From assembly GCA_934572445.1 (NCBI GenBank), contig CAKTLD010000032.1, positions 1-16,350 of the forward strand: 16,350 nucleotides of DNA, read 5' to 3'. Under the pieces are notes generated by a model. The model did no database searches, was not told where the DNA came from, and saw only the letters and a program-made list of their open reading frames with translations. Of the stretch, positions 6,206 to 14,700 are shown piece after piece. The translations under genes and the position numbers were made by a program. Source of the stretch: an uncultured Oscillospiraceae bacterium. GTDB lineage: Bacteria > Bacillota > Clostridia > Oscillospirales > Oscillospiraceae. The first letter of the stretch is position 1, and each line of letters opens with the position of its first letter.

Positions 6206-7123
6206 TTACCAGAATTTTTTTCTTTTGCAGATCCACAGGCATAGCGCCACGATGGCGGCGCTCGCCGCGATGACGGTGAGATAGCCGTATTTCCAGCGCA
6301 GCTCCGGCATGGCGGCAAAGTTCATCCCGTACCAGCCGGTCAGCAGCGTCAGCGGCAGAAAGATCGTCGCCACGATCGTCAGGATGCGCATGATGCGGTT
6401 CTGCTGCGTGTCGAGCTCCGACTGGTAGAGCGTCTGTATCTGCGCGCAGTATTCCCGCAGCAGCTCCGATTCCTCCCGCAGACGGATCACCCGTTCGCCG
6501 AACAGGCGGAATAAGCCGCACTCCTCAGCATTGAAAAAGCCGTTTTCATTCTCGCGCAGCTCGCTCGCCACATCGTCCAGCTGGGAATAATAGCGAAACC
6601 ACGTCATCGTCTCCTTGCGCAGCTCGCTCATTGGCGCGCTGAAATCGTCCAGCTCGCCTGCAAGCACCCGGTCCTCCAGCTTTGCCGCGCGATCCTCGAT
6701 CTCCTCCAGATGATGCAGGTCCTTTGCGATCAGCAGCTCAAAAAGATCATAGAGAAAGCGGCCCACACTGCCGTCCGCCGCGCGCTTTTCCTTCACGATG
6801 CGCTTCAGGTGCGAGCCCAGCACCTCGCCGTCATCCACCAGCACCACGCGCGTCTGCGTGACCAGATAGCCGCAGCCCAGCCGTCCGCCGTTCTGACCGT
6901 GCCCCGGCAGCGCCAGCGTACCGGAAAGGCAGTTCGAGCGCACCTCCGCCTTGCATACGCGCGCGTCCCGCGCGCCCGGCGTGTGCTCCAACACTCCGCC
7001 AAGCCCGGAAAGCTGCTGCGCGTGTGCCAGCTCCTCCGAACTGAGCAGCAGCACTGCCGCCTCCGTCTCCTCCGGCGCGCGCTCGAGCGGTACGAGCGTC
7101 CGGCGGATCGCATACCAGTTCAT
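6206..7123 (-). CDS. corA: CorA-family magnesium/divalent metal transporter
   Basis: A 305-residue inner-membrane protein of the CorA type, which forms pentameric channels for Mg2+ (some members move Co2+, Ni2+ or Zn2+). The N-terminal half is a soluble cytoplasmic domain, followed by a long charged helical region (about 120-245) matching the CorA stalk helix. Two transmembrane helices close the protein (about 246-263 and 281-298), with the signature YGMNF, GMN at 266-268, in the loop between them, and a basic C-terminal tail (CKRKKFW). Length is normal for CorA. The start at 7123 has GGGGAGG 10 nt upstream. The gene stands alone, divergent from the nitroreductase gene, with its own extended -10 promoter. 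I see no magnesium riboswitch in the short leader. Ion specificity is not determinable. Confidence 0.93.
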   Translation of the reverse strand: MNWYAIRRTLVPLERAPEETEAAVLLLSSEELAHAQQLSGLGGVLEHTPGARDARVCKAEVRSNCLSGTLALPGHGQNGGRLGCGYLVTQTRVVLVDDGEVLGSHLKRIVKEKRAADGSVGRFLYDLFELLIAKDLHHLEEIEDRAAKLEDRVLAGELDDFSAPMSELRKETMTWFRYYSQLDDVASELRENENGFFNAEECGLFRLFGERVIRLREESELLREYCAQIQTLYQSELDTQQNRIMRILTIVATIFLPLTLLTGWYGMNFAAMPELRWKYGYLTVIAASAAIVALCLWICKRKKFW

Positions 7124-7160
7124 AAAAGGCCATCCTCCCCTGTTGTTCTTCTCTCTGCTT

Positions 7161-7188
7161 ATTGTAGCACAGCCGCGCCAAAGCGCAA
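7161..7188 (-). promoter_or_regulatory. Promoter of corA
   Basis: Minus strand: -10 TACAAT (7161-7166) preceded by TGC as an extended -10, with -35 TTGCGC (7183-7188) at 16 nt. The predicted leader is about 30 nt, leaving no room for an M-box type riboswitch. Confidence 0.6.
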
Positions 7189-7253
7189 GAGCGCCGCCTT
7201 GCCGAAAAAATAATAAAAATCCGGAAAAAGCGCTATATCTTTTATATCGTCTG

Positions 7254-7262
7254 TGATATAAT
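7254..7262 (+). promoter_or_regulatory. Extended -10 promoter of the nitroreductase gene
   Basis: A perfect TATAAT (7257-7262) is preceded by TGA, giving an extended -10. The -35 region at 17 nt is weak (TATATC, 7234-7239). The leader to the ATG at 7296 is about 27 nt and contains AGGAGGG at 7282-7288. Confidence 0.65.
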
Positions 7263-7295
7263 GCCGTTACTCAGAGTTTATAGGAGGGAAGACCT

Positions 7296-7970
7296 ATGAC
7301 CATGATGGAAGCGATCCTTGCGCGCCACAGCGTGCGCGCCTATCTTGACAAGCCTATTGCCGCTGAAGCGGCCGCCGCCCTGCGCGATGAGACGGCGCGC
7401 TGCAACGAGGAGGGCGGACTGCATATCCAGCTCATCACCGACGAGCCGGACGCCTTCGGCGGCTTCATGTCGCACTACGGCAAATTCAGCGGCGTACAGA
7501 ATTACATCGCTCTGGTCGGCAAAAAGAGCAGGGATCTGGATGAAAAGCTCGGCTGGTACGGCGAGCGGCTCGTCCTGCTGGCGCAGATGCTCGGGCTGAA
7601 CACCTGCTGGGTGGGACTGACCTACAGCCGCGGTCAGGCGAAAAAGAGCATTGCGGTCGGCAAGGGCGAGGAACTGCGCCTTGTCATCGCCCTCGGCTAC
7701 GGCGCAGATGAGGGAACGGAGCATGAGAGCCGCCCGCTGCGCGAATGTTGCCGCGCCAGCACCACCATGCCCGAGTGGTTCGGCCGCGGCATGAAGGCCG
7801 CGATGCTCGCGCCCACGGCGGTCAACCAGCAGCGCTTCCGCTTCACGCTCCTGCCGGACGGCGCGGTCAAGGCCGAGAGCCTCGGCGGCGCGTACAGCAA
7901 GGTCGATCTCGGCATCGTCAAGTACCACTTCGCCCAGCTCGCGGGCGAGGAAAACTTCACCTGGGCATAA
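7296..7970 (+). CDS. Nitroreductase-family FMN protein
   Basis: A 224-residue protein of the nitroreductase superfamily, expected to bind FMN and transfer electrons from NAD(P)H to an unknown acceptor in the cytoplasm. The N-terminal RHSVRAY (10-16) is the usual FMN-phosphate-binding start of the family. GERLVLLAQMLGLNTCWVG (89-107) matches the core helix and strand, and MLAPTAVNQQRF (170-181) the second flavin-contact segment. The overall pattern resembles the variant typified by a Thermotoga protein rather than classical NfsB. The start at 7296 has AGGAGGG 7 nt upstream; codon 3 or 4 (also ATG) is an alternative. It is transcribed from its own promoter and followed by a hairpin before the next gene. 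Substrate unknown. Confidence 0.85.
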   Translation: MTMMEAILARHSVRAYLDKPIAAEAAAALRDETARCNEEGGLHIQLITDEPDAFGGFMSHYGKFSGVQNYIALVGKKSRDLDEKLGWYGERLVLLAQMLGLNTCWVGLTYSRGQAKKSIAVGKGEELRLVIALGYGADEGTEHESRPLRECCRASTTMPEWFGRGMKAAMLAPTAVNQQRFRFTLLPDGAVKAESLGGAYSKVDLGIVKYHFAQLAGEENFTWA

Positions 7971-7982
7971 CGGTTTTATCCA

Positions 7983-8021
7983 CAAAAAAGCGCGCGGCGG
8001 GAACTTTTTCGCCGCGCGCTT
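7983..8021 (-). terminator. 12-bp perfect hairpin whose T-run faces the minus strand
   Basis: AAGCGCGCGGCG (7988-7999) pairs perfectly with 8010-8021 around a 10-nt loop. The T-run is on the minus strand (TTTTTT opposite 7984-7989); on the plus strand the stem is followed only by TTCGTCT. It lies between two plus-strand genes. It may partly terminate the nitroreductase transcript, but as a standard intrinsic terminator it points the other way. Confidence 0.5.
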
Positions 8022-8075
8022 CGTCTAAAGATTCGGAAGATGGAACACCCCCTCACAAAAAAGGAGGAAATTGGG

Positions 8076-8999
8076 ATGAAACGAAAGTCTCTTCGCGCGC
8101 TCGTTTGCGCGCTCCTCGCGTCTCTTGCGCTCACGACCTTTGCCTTTGCCGACTTCGGGCCAAAGCCTGCGCTCACCGTGCGCGTCAAAGACGCGCCGCA
8201 GGAGCCCTACTATCTCGACCTGCTCGCCGAGGGTGATTGGAACGCGGAAGCCGAGGACAGCAACGACGGCATCGACTGGAACTACGACGGCAAAGAGGAT
8301 ACGCTTGACCCCGACCTCTTAGCAGTCCTGCGCGACAATGTTCCCACCGGCTGGCACGCCTGCGTGGCGCAGGGCACGACCGGCGCACCGATCTTCGGCG
8401 AGCTGTATGCGGAAAGAACCGATGCCTCCGGCAATGCACTGCACTGGTTCGGCTACGTCGGTGTGCCGAGCACCTACCGCATCATCCTCGTCACCGAGTC
8501 CGGCAAGGTCTGGGTCTCTGACACGCTCGAACGCAAGGTACTGCAATCGAGCGTGACTGTTCACTGGGCGGACGATGCAGAAAGCACCACCGTCACCGTC
8601 CCCTCGACCGTCATCGGCTATCTGCTGCAGTTTGCCGCAACGCTCGTGCCCACGCTTTTGATCGAGGGGATCATTCTGCTGCTGTTTCAGTATTCGTGGA
8701 AGCAGAACTGGAAAGCGTTTCTGTTCGTCAACCTTATCACGCAGGGACTTCTGGCGGTCGCTTCCTCGATCTATGCCATTCAAAGCGGTCCGAGTATGTT
8801 CAGCTACTTCGTCTTTTTCCTCCCCGCAGAGCTGTTCATCCTCATTGCCGAAGCCTATCTCTATGCCGGCTGCGGCATGCTGAAGGGACACAGTAAAAAG
8901 CGCGCCGCAGCTTACGCCGTGACAGCAAATCTTGTCTCGGCGATCCTCGGTTATTATCTCACCGAAACTGTCTGGCGGTTCGTCACCTCGATTTCATAA
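8076..8999 (+). CDS. Membrane protein with secreted N-terminal domain, unknown function
   Basis: A 307-residue protein. I chose the ATG at 8076 because AGGAGG (8062-8067) lies 8 nt upstream and a signal peptide follows at once (MKRKSLRALV then a hydrophobic core, likely cleavage after AFA at about residue 25). Residues 26-175 are an exported domain starting DFGPKPALTVRVKDAP and containing the acidic stretch DSNDGIDWNYDGKEDTLD (61-78), which resembles calcium-binding loops but is not a clean EF-hand. Four transmembrane helices follow at about 178-204, 213-235, 242-266 and 278-299, with a polar segment HSKKR between the last two. I have a memory of similar proteins in gut Clostridia, with conserved DFGPKP and LIEG patches, but no assigned function. 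It follows the nitroreductase gene by 105 nt and is likely a separate unit. A membrane-anchored envelope role is the most that can be said. Confidence 0.82.
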   Translation: MKRKSLRALVCALLASLALTTFAFADFGPKPALTVRVKDAPQEPYYLDLLAEGDWNAEAEDSNDGIDWNYDGKEDTLDPDLLAVLRDNVPTGWHACVAQGTTGAPIFGELYAERTDASGNALHWFGYVGVPSTYRIILVTESGKVWVSDTLERKVLQSSVTVHWADDAESTTVTVPSTVIGYLLQFAATLVPTLLIEGIILLLFQYSWKQNWKAFLFVNLITQGLLAVASSIYAIQSGPSMFSYFVFFLPAELFILIAEAYLYAGCGMLKGHSKKRAAAYAVTANLVSAILGYYLTETVWRFVTSIS

Positions 9000-9025
9000 A
9001 TGAATAAAGGGTCATCCACGCCGAA

Positions 9026-9066
9026 AAAGGGAACGCTCTTTTCAAAAAAGAGCGTTCCCTTTCTTT
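9026..9066. terminator. Bidirectional terminator, perfect 17-bp stem
   Basis: 9026-9042 pairs perfectly with 9046-9062 around a 3-nt loop, with A and T tracts at both stem ends and a T-rich tail on both sides. It lies 26 nt after the membrane protein stop and 18 nt after the anti-sigma gene stop on the other strand, so it serves the convergent pair. Confidence 0.88.
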
Positions 9067-9080
9067 AAGCCGCACAGCGC

Positions 9081-9710
9081 TCAGCCAGGGTACGCCGTGC
9101 CCCGCGCGCCGCTGACATGATCCAGCACAAAGCGGAGCTCACCGATCTCCGACTCCATCCGGCGATAAAGCTCCTGCGTCTCCCCGGTCCACTGCACGTC
9201 ACTGACATGATAAAGCAGATAGGTGCCGTCCCCCGTCGTCATGAGATAACTGCACGCGGTATAGCTCCATTCGCCGCCGCGGTCCACCTGCTCCTCGGTA
9301 AGCTGTTCGTCCCACAGCCTGATATAACACAAATTTCCGCCGGCATCCTCGCCCCAGGTCTCCCTGCAGGCCGCGCGGACCTCAGTGCTGTAGAGGATAT
9401 AATTTCCGAATTCATCTTCCTCCACACCGCAGCGGCCCTTCCAGCTGTCGGGAAGCAGCAGCGTAATGCCGATCTCCTCCAGCGCGATCATCTCCGGCTG
9501 CGCGGGAGGCTCCGCAGCGGCCGCCCTGCCAAAGGCGAACGCGCCCACCGCGCCGCTGCAAAGCATCAGCGCCAGTACGGCCGCGGCGGTAAACAGCCTG
9601 CGGAAAAGCACTCCGTGCCCCTTTCCGCTTTTCTGCGGCCCCTGCACCGCCTCCTGCACAAGGCGGTCATCGATGCTGCCGATGCGCTCGGCCAGCTGTC
9701 TGCGATTCAT
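9081..9710 (-). CDS. Membrane anti-sigma-like protein, partner of the ECF sigma factor
   Basis: A 209-residue single-pass membrane protein. The start at 9710 is set by its ATGA overlap with the sigma factor stop (translational coupling), with GAGGG 9 nt upstream; longer frames run into sigma coding sequence. The N-terminus (about 1-37) has RIGSIDDRLVQEA, which resembles the cytoplasmic motif of clostridial proteins encoded beside ECF sigma factors. A transmembrane helix follows at 38-60, and an exported domain of about 145 residues with Trp, Tyr and Cys residues that could sense an external signal. No zinc-binding anti-sigma (ZAS) HxxxCxxC motif is seen. The role as anti-sigma or co-sensor is inferred from position, topology and the N-terminal motif. 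The 17-bp stem terminator follows. Confidence 0.75.
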   Translation of the reverse strand: MNRRQLAERIGSIDDRLVQEAVQGPQKSGKGHGVLFRRLFTAAAVLALMLCSGAVGAFAFGRAAAAEPPAQPEMIALEEIGITLLLPDSWKGRCGVEEDEFGNYILYSTEVRAACRETWGEDAGGNLCYIRLWDEQLTEEQVDRGGEWSYTACSYLMTTGDGTYLLYHVSDVQWTGETQELYRRMESEIGELRFVLDHVSGARGTAYPG

Positions 9711-10264
9711 AGCTCGATACCCTCGCTTTCCAAATAGTCCCTGAGCTGGCACCGCAGCCGAAAGAGCTCGGATCTCACCTTGCTCTGGCTGCATCCGGTC
9801 CTGACGCTGATCTCCGCGATGGATTCAAAGTACCAGTAGCGCAGAATGAACGTCCTTCGCTTTTCCCTGTCCTGCCGCCGCAAAAAATCGTCAATAGCCG
9901 TCTCGATACGTCGGTTTTCCAGCTCTGATTCCACCGTTTCCCGCCCTGAAACGCAGTCGTCCAGCTCGTCGAGCGAACAGACCGCCTCGGGATTTCGCTT
10001 TTCCGCAGTGAGGTATTCGTACCTTTTCAGCGCCAGATTCCGCGTGATCCTGCCGATAAACGCGGAAAAGCGCTCGGGCCGCTCCGGCGGAATGGCGTTC
10101 CACGCAGCGAGATAGGTGTCGTTCACACATTCCTCGCTGTCCTCTCGGCTTCTGAGGATGTTGCGCGCGATGCGCAGGCAGAATCTGCCGTATTTGACCG
10201 CGGTCTCGCCGATGGCATCCTCGACCCTTGCCCAGTAGAGCTCGATGATCCTGGTATCCTCCAT
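9707..10264 (-). CDS. ECF-type RNA polymerase sigma factor
   Basis: A 185-residue sigma-70-family protein that would direct RNA polymerase to a special set of promoters. Region 2 is visible at about 23-90: DSEECVNDTYLAAWNAIPP followed by FIGRITRNLALKRYE, the usual -10 recognition and core-binding segment. Region 4 lies at about 135-178: ILRYWYFESIAEISVRTG then SKVRSELFRLRCQLRDYL, a helix-turn-helix for the -35 element. Length is typical. The ATG at 10264 has GGAGG 5 nt upstream. The downstream membrane protein gene overlaps by 4 nt, the normal arrangement for a sigma/anti-sigma pair. The operon is divergent from an XRE regulator gene. The target regulon cannot be told; ECF promoters often include their own operon. 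Confidence 0.92.
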   Translation of the reverse strand: MEDTRIIELYWARVEDAIGETAVKYGRFCLRIARNILRSREDSEECVNDTYLAAWNAIPPERPERFSAFIGRITRNLALKRYEYLTAEKRNPEAVCSLDELDDCVSGRETVESELENRRIETAIDDFLRRQDREKRRTFILRYWYFESIAEISVRTGCSQSKVRSELFRLRCQLRDYLESEGIEL

Positions 10265-10351
10265 GCCTGCCTCCGTTCTGATGTGCCCCTGTCGGCGGTG
10301 TCTCCTACCCCATAAGTACGGTTTTTTCCGGAATGGTCGCGGGGTATTTCT

Positions 10352-10360
10352 ATTTTATCA
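10352..10360 (-). promoter_or_regulatory. Extended -10 of the sigma/anti-sigma operon
   Basis: Minus strand TGA-TAAAAT (extended -10). The -35 position 17 nt upstream (10375-10380, ACCATT) is poor, so an activator or the sigma factor itself might act here. The leader to 10264 is about 80 nt. Confidence 0.45.
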
Positions 10361-10397
10361 CATTTTTATGGAAAAATGGTAAGACGTTGCAATCCTG

Positions 10398-10442
10398 CTA
10401 CCAATGGTTGAAAAATAATTTAACCATTTCTACCATCGGTAG
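10398..10442. promoter_or_regulatory. Palindromic operator cluster between sigma operon and XRE gene
   Basis: Two short palindromes of the same type occur 32 bp apart centre to centre (about three helical turns): CTACCAATGGTTG (10398-10410) and the perfect CTACCATCGGTAG (10430-10442). A third half, AACCATT (10422-10428), forms a perfect inverted repeat with AATGGTT (10403-10409). The second site overlaps the candidate -10 of the XRE gene. This looks like binding sites for a dimeric regulator, most simply the adjacent XRE protein acting on itself and on the divergent operon (inference). Confidence 0.6.
10408..10436 (+). promoter_or_regulatory. Candidate promoter of the XRE regulator gene
   Basis: Plus strand: -35 TTGAAA (10408-10413), 17 nt spacer, -10 TACCAT (10431-10436). 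The boxes overlap the palindromic operators, so a bound regulator would block it. A second -10 candidate, TACACT at 10467-10472, lacks a good -35. Confidence 0.45.
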
Positions 10443-10509
10443 CTGGTTTTTTCTTTTCCGCCGCGCTACACTGAGAGCACAACAGAAATGCGAAAGGAAA
10501 TGAGATCAC

Positions 10510-11580
10510 ATGGAAAGCAGAATTGCCGAAAACATCCGCTTTTACCGTAAACAGAAGGGCCTGACGCAGGAGCAGCTGGCCGAGGCAATGAGCGTATCCG
10601 TCGCGGCGGTAAGCAAGTGGGAGCAGGCGCAGAGCCTGCCGGAGATCCCCACGCTGATGGAACTGGCAGACTTTTTTGACCTCTCGGTCGACGCGCTGCT
10701 GGGCTATCGCCTGCGCTCAAACGACCGCGAGAGCATGAGCGAACGCCTGAAGGTACTGCGCCGCACGGAGAACGTGGACGAGGGACTTGCCGAGGCGGAA
10801 AAGGCGCTGCAAAAATACCCCAACAGCTTCCGTATCGTCTACGAGTGCGCGATGACCTTCGACTTTGCGGGCATAAAGCGCAAGGACAAGGCGCTGCTCA
10901 GCCGTTCGCTCGATCTGCTGGCCCACGCCTGCCGACTGCTGCCGCAGAACACCGACCCCAGCATCAGCGAGCTGTCTATCAAGCTCAGTATGGCAGAGGT
11001 CCTGTTCGAGATGGAGGAATTTGACCGCGCGCTTGCGATCCTGAAGGCGAACAATGCCTGCGGCTTTCTGGATGCGCAGATCGGCAACCTGCTGTCGGGG
11101 CTCAAGGACCGGCGTGAGGAGGGCGTGCCCTATCTTTCGATGGCGCTGCTGCGCGGCGTGACGATGCTGGTGCGCGTGGGCGGCGGCTTCGCGAGCATCT
11201 ACGAAGCGCGCGGCGACAAGCGCGCGGCGCTGGACATCCTGCAATGGCTGCTGACGATGCTGGAGGGCCTGAAAAAGCCCGGTGAGATCAGTGAGCTGGA
11301 TAAGATCGACGCGATCTTTCGCGCGGCCCGCGCGCAGCTCTTCTACAACAGCGCGGACATTCCCGCCGCACGCGATGCGCTCGCGCAGGCGAAGGCGCTG
11401 GCAAAAGCCTATGATGCCGCGCCCAGTCACAAGGCGGCGAACATTCTCTTCTATGAAGGGGCGGAGACCGTAAGCATCTACAGCGAGCTCGGCAGCAGCG
11501 CGATGGAGGCGGCGCGGCAGTCCTTTATCGGCGATGATGGCACGCCGGCGCTGGCGGCCTTCTGGAAAGAGGTCGAGTGA
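10510..11580 (+). CDS. XRE-family regulator with C-terminal TPR-like helical domain
   Basis: A 356-residue protein. Residues 1-66 are a Cro/C1-type helix-turn-helix: IAENIRFYRKQKGLTQEQLA, then VSVAAVSKWEQAQSLPEIPTL, with the recognition helix around VAAVSKWEQ. This is a DNA-binding domain of standard form. Residues 75-350 are almost entirely helical, rich in Ala, Leu and charged residues, with TPR-like spacing (NVDEGLAEAEKALQKYPNS, and EEFDRALAILKANNACG). Such a C-terminus suggests ligand or peptide sensing, as in RRNPP-type quorum sensors, but the pattern is too general to assign. AAGGAAATGAG precedes the ATG. The gene is divergent from the sigma operon and likely autoregulated through the palindromes upstream. 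It ends 38 nt before a symmetric terminator. Confidence 0.87.
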   Translation: MESRIAENIRFYRKQKGLTQEQLAEAMSVSVAAVSKWEQAQSLPEIPTLMELADFFDLSVDALLGYRLRSNDRESMSERLKVLRRTENVDEGLAEAEKALQKYPNSFRIVYECAMTFDFAGIKRKDKALLSRSLDLLAHACRLLPQNTDPSISELSIKLSMAEVLFEMEEFDRALAILKANNACGFLDAQIGNLLSGLKDRREEGVPYLSMALLRGVTMLVRVGGGFASIYEARGDKRAALDILQWLLTMLEGLKKPGEISELDKIDAIFRAARAQLFYNSADIPAARDALAQAKALAKAYDAAPSHKAANILFYEGAETVSIYSELGSSAMEAARQSFIGDDGTPALAAFWKEVE

Positions 11581-11618
11581 TCCCGCAGCAGCGCCGCACA
11601 GCAGGAAACATATCATTA

Positions 11619-11664
11619 AAGGGGGAAGCTCTCTTTTTACAAAAGAGAGCTTCCCCCTTGATAT
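11619..11664. terminator. Bidirectional terminator, perfect 19-bp stem
   Basis: 11619-11637 pairs perfectly with 11641-11659 around a 3-nt loop. It lies 38 nt after the XRE gene and 44 nt after the M56 peptidase stop on the other strand. The design is the same as at 9026-9062: GC-rich foot, A/T-rich head, 3-nt loop. Confidence 0.88.
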
Positions 11665-11703
11665 TTTCTGCCGGAAGGACATCGCCGCCCTGTGCGCTTT
11701 GCG

Positions 11704-14700
11704 TCAGCGGGTACCGGAAGCACTCTGCCCCAGGAGCTCCGTCTCCCCTGTCGTCAGGTCAATGCGCACAGAATAGGCCGCGCGCGGCTGGTCGTTCGGA
11801 TCATTGTAGAGATTGCAGACCGCCGTGGTGTAAAGCCAGCCGCCGCGGATCTCCATCGGCGCATCCTGGAAAGACGTTCCGCCATTGCCGTTATCCGTCG
11901 CCGTGCCGTAGAAGTACGACGCATCGCCAAACGGTTCCCAGCTCTCTCCGCCATCGCGCGAGATGCGGAGATTATTCGGGCTGGGCGAGGGCAGATAGCT
12001 CATCGAAACAGCGATGCCGCCGCTGACGGCGATGGAAGTCTTATAGCTGTATTCCGCCGTCTTCTGTCCGCTCAGATCATAAAGTACAAGGACAAAGTAC
12101 CCCATTGTCGCTCCGCCGACATGATAGCCGAGCCCCACACGCCCATCCACCACAGAAAGGCTCGCGGCCACAGGGGTATCGGCCCAGTCGCTGTCCGGCA
12201 GCTCGTACAGCTCTTCCGCCGCGCGGCCCGCCCAGCGGCAGAACTTTCCATCCGCCGTGTACCACAGGATGTCGCCGAAGTCGAGATAAGTGTCGGCATT
12301 GGCCAGCAGCTCCGCGCGCCGGTCGACCGGTGCGGCCGCCTCGCCCAGCGGCGAGACACAGTGCCAGTCTGCCGCCTCGCCCGATGTGCTCAGCGTGCCG
12401 TCACGGTACGAGAGCAGCAGCGTGCTCTGATCCATCAGCGCGTTCACATGGTCCGCAAACTGCTGGTGTGACTCCGTCCAGTCGCCGTTCTGGTTAGCCG
12501 CAGGTTTGAAGTAGATCTCCCCCGTAAGGCCGCTTTCCTGGATCGTCTCCCTGCCGCCGTCAAAGGTTCGCAGCGTATAATTGTAAGCGTATTTTGCAAT
12601 CTCGCCGCGGTACCAGCCCCGGATGACTTCATATTCCAGCAGCATATCCCTGCCGTCCTCGCGGCAGAGGAAAATGGCCGTGTCGAACAGACCGTCGTGG
12701 ATACGCAGCGGCTCGCTCCACAGCGTTTCGCCGCGGTATGTCAGCACACGCAGCGTGTAATCGCTGGCCGTGCTGCCCTTTTTGCAGTCAACATGCTCCA
12801 GCGTGCCGTCGCCATTCAGGTCGCTCAAGGCCAGCAGCACCGGCGCATTTTCCGACGCGGCGCTGCCGTACCAGTCCAGCATCGTCTCCCATACGCCGCT
12901 TTCCGGCGCGGCAGGCCGGATCTCCGCGGGCGCTGACTGCGCCTCGCTGCCCTTATACCAGCGGCTTGCCCCAAGGCGTGTGCCGTCGATCTGTCTCAGC
13001 TCCATAAGGCTCGTATTTTCATAAAAGAGCATCATCCACGGGGATCCCTCCGCAGGCCCCATCATGATGACCTGACCGCACTCACCCGTGACACTCTCGG
13101 CAAGGATGGCCGCGCGCTGCGCGTCCTCATCCTCCGGCATCTCCTTTTCCAGCCAAGTAAAGCCGCACAGCCTTGCGTATTGCTCCTGCGCCTGCTCCGC
13201 GTTCCAGATATGATAGTCCGTATCATCGTGGTCGCTGCGGTTAAAGAGAATGTCACTGTTCCACAGGTCCGCGACGATCTGCTCAGGTGTCAGCTCACTG
13301 CCAAGCAGGATGACCCAGCGGTAATACGCATCGCGCCAGTCGCCCAGCACGAGATAACGTTCCCCGCTGCGCTGCTCAAGCAGCAGCCAGTCCGTAAGAT
13401 TCTCCATCTCGCCGCGGTAGCGGTCGGTACGCGGCTGCATCCAGGCCGCATCGTTCCCGCTCACCAGGCCGCGCCACGCGCGCAGGTTATTCTCGCGCAG
13501 TGTCCCGGGCCTCGCGCCGCCGAGCCAGCCGTCCTCAGCGGAACGGAAACGCGCGTCAAAGCTTTCCTCTGTCAGCGCAGTTTCCTCCCAACTCGCGCAG
13601 TAATACTGCTCGAGGGAGTTTGACAGCAGTGCGTACATATCCCCGGCTTCCCCGCGCGCCACAGCGAGCGAAAGTCTGTCGGCATCGTCCATCAGATCAG
13701 AGTAACGCACGGCATAGCCCATGTCCTCATAGACAAGCCCCGCAAGGCTGTAATTGCCGCTGATGCTGCTCTGCTCACTCTGCACCGCGTTCTCCACCGT
13801 AAGACGGACGATCCAGCGGTAAGGATGCGCGCCGCTGTAGGGCAGTCCCCCGCTGCGATAGCCCATCACGAGGTAAAGACTTCCGTCCTTCTGCTGCAAT
13901 AAGAGCCACTGATTCATTGCTGCAAGCTCATCCTGACGCGCAATCTCCGTTATTGTGTCCGTTGCATTGTAGTCCTCGGCCGTTTTCGTACCGCGCCAGG
14001 CGTGGGCATTCTCGCGGCGCAGCTTCGCGGCGCTCGTGCCGTTCCAATCTTCGCCGCTTCCGCTGCGGAACAGCCAGTCGAAATTGCTCACGGTCAGATT
14101 GATCTCTTCCCACTCCGAAAAGCGGTAGCTGTATCCCCTTGCCGCCGTCACCGTACCGTACAGAATACCGGTCACGTCCGTGCCAAGTGTAGAGGAAAGC
14201 CACAGCTCGGGCGCAGACTTCGTATTGGCAAAGGTCTCCTCATAGCTGGTTTCCCAGACGGAATCCTCGAAAACGGCCTCGCCGAGCGTATACACCCCCG
14301 TTGTTATCCCATAGAGCGCATACGACAGCCGATCTGCCATATCTATCGGACTTGCCGAATTGCAAAACGGCACATAGCTTTCCCATTCCATTTGATCGTC
14401 GGCGCCCGTAACAAAGGTATCGCCGCCGATGATCAGATAATGGCCCACCACGCTGCCGACAGCATGCACTGTTCCGTCGTCCATCGTGAGAAGAAACCAC
14501 ACCGGCAAGCCACCGTAAACCGTCTCCGGCTTTTCGATATATGTGCCGTGGCTGCTGTTAATCAACCAGACTACATGTTCCATTTGTTCTTTGTTGAGCT
14601 TTCTATACTGCTGTTCCTCCCATCGCTCCGGAACATAGAGCTCGATCGATGCAACATCTGCCGCGTTCAGCCCCTGCGCCCAGGCAAGGCTGTCGCGCTC

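Noticed and set aside
5326..6318. 330-codon minus-strand frame opposite the ATP-grasp half
   Set aside because: Shadow; it also runs through the shared terminator and into the CorA gene.
10717..11682. 321-codon minus-strand frame opposite the XRE regulator
   Set aside because: Shadow with Arg/Gln/His bias; it starts beyond the terminator and lacks motifs.
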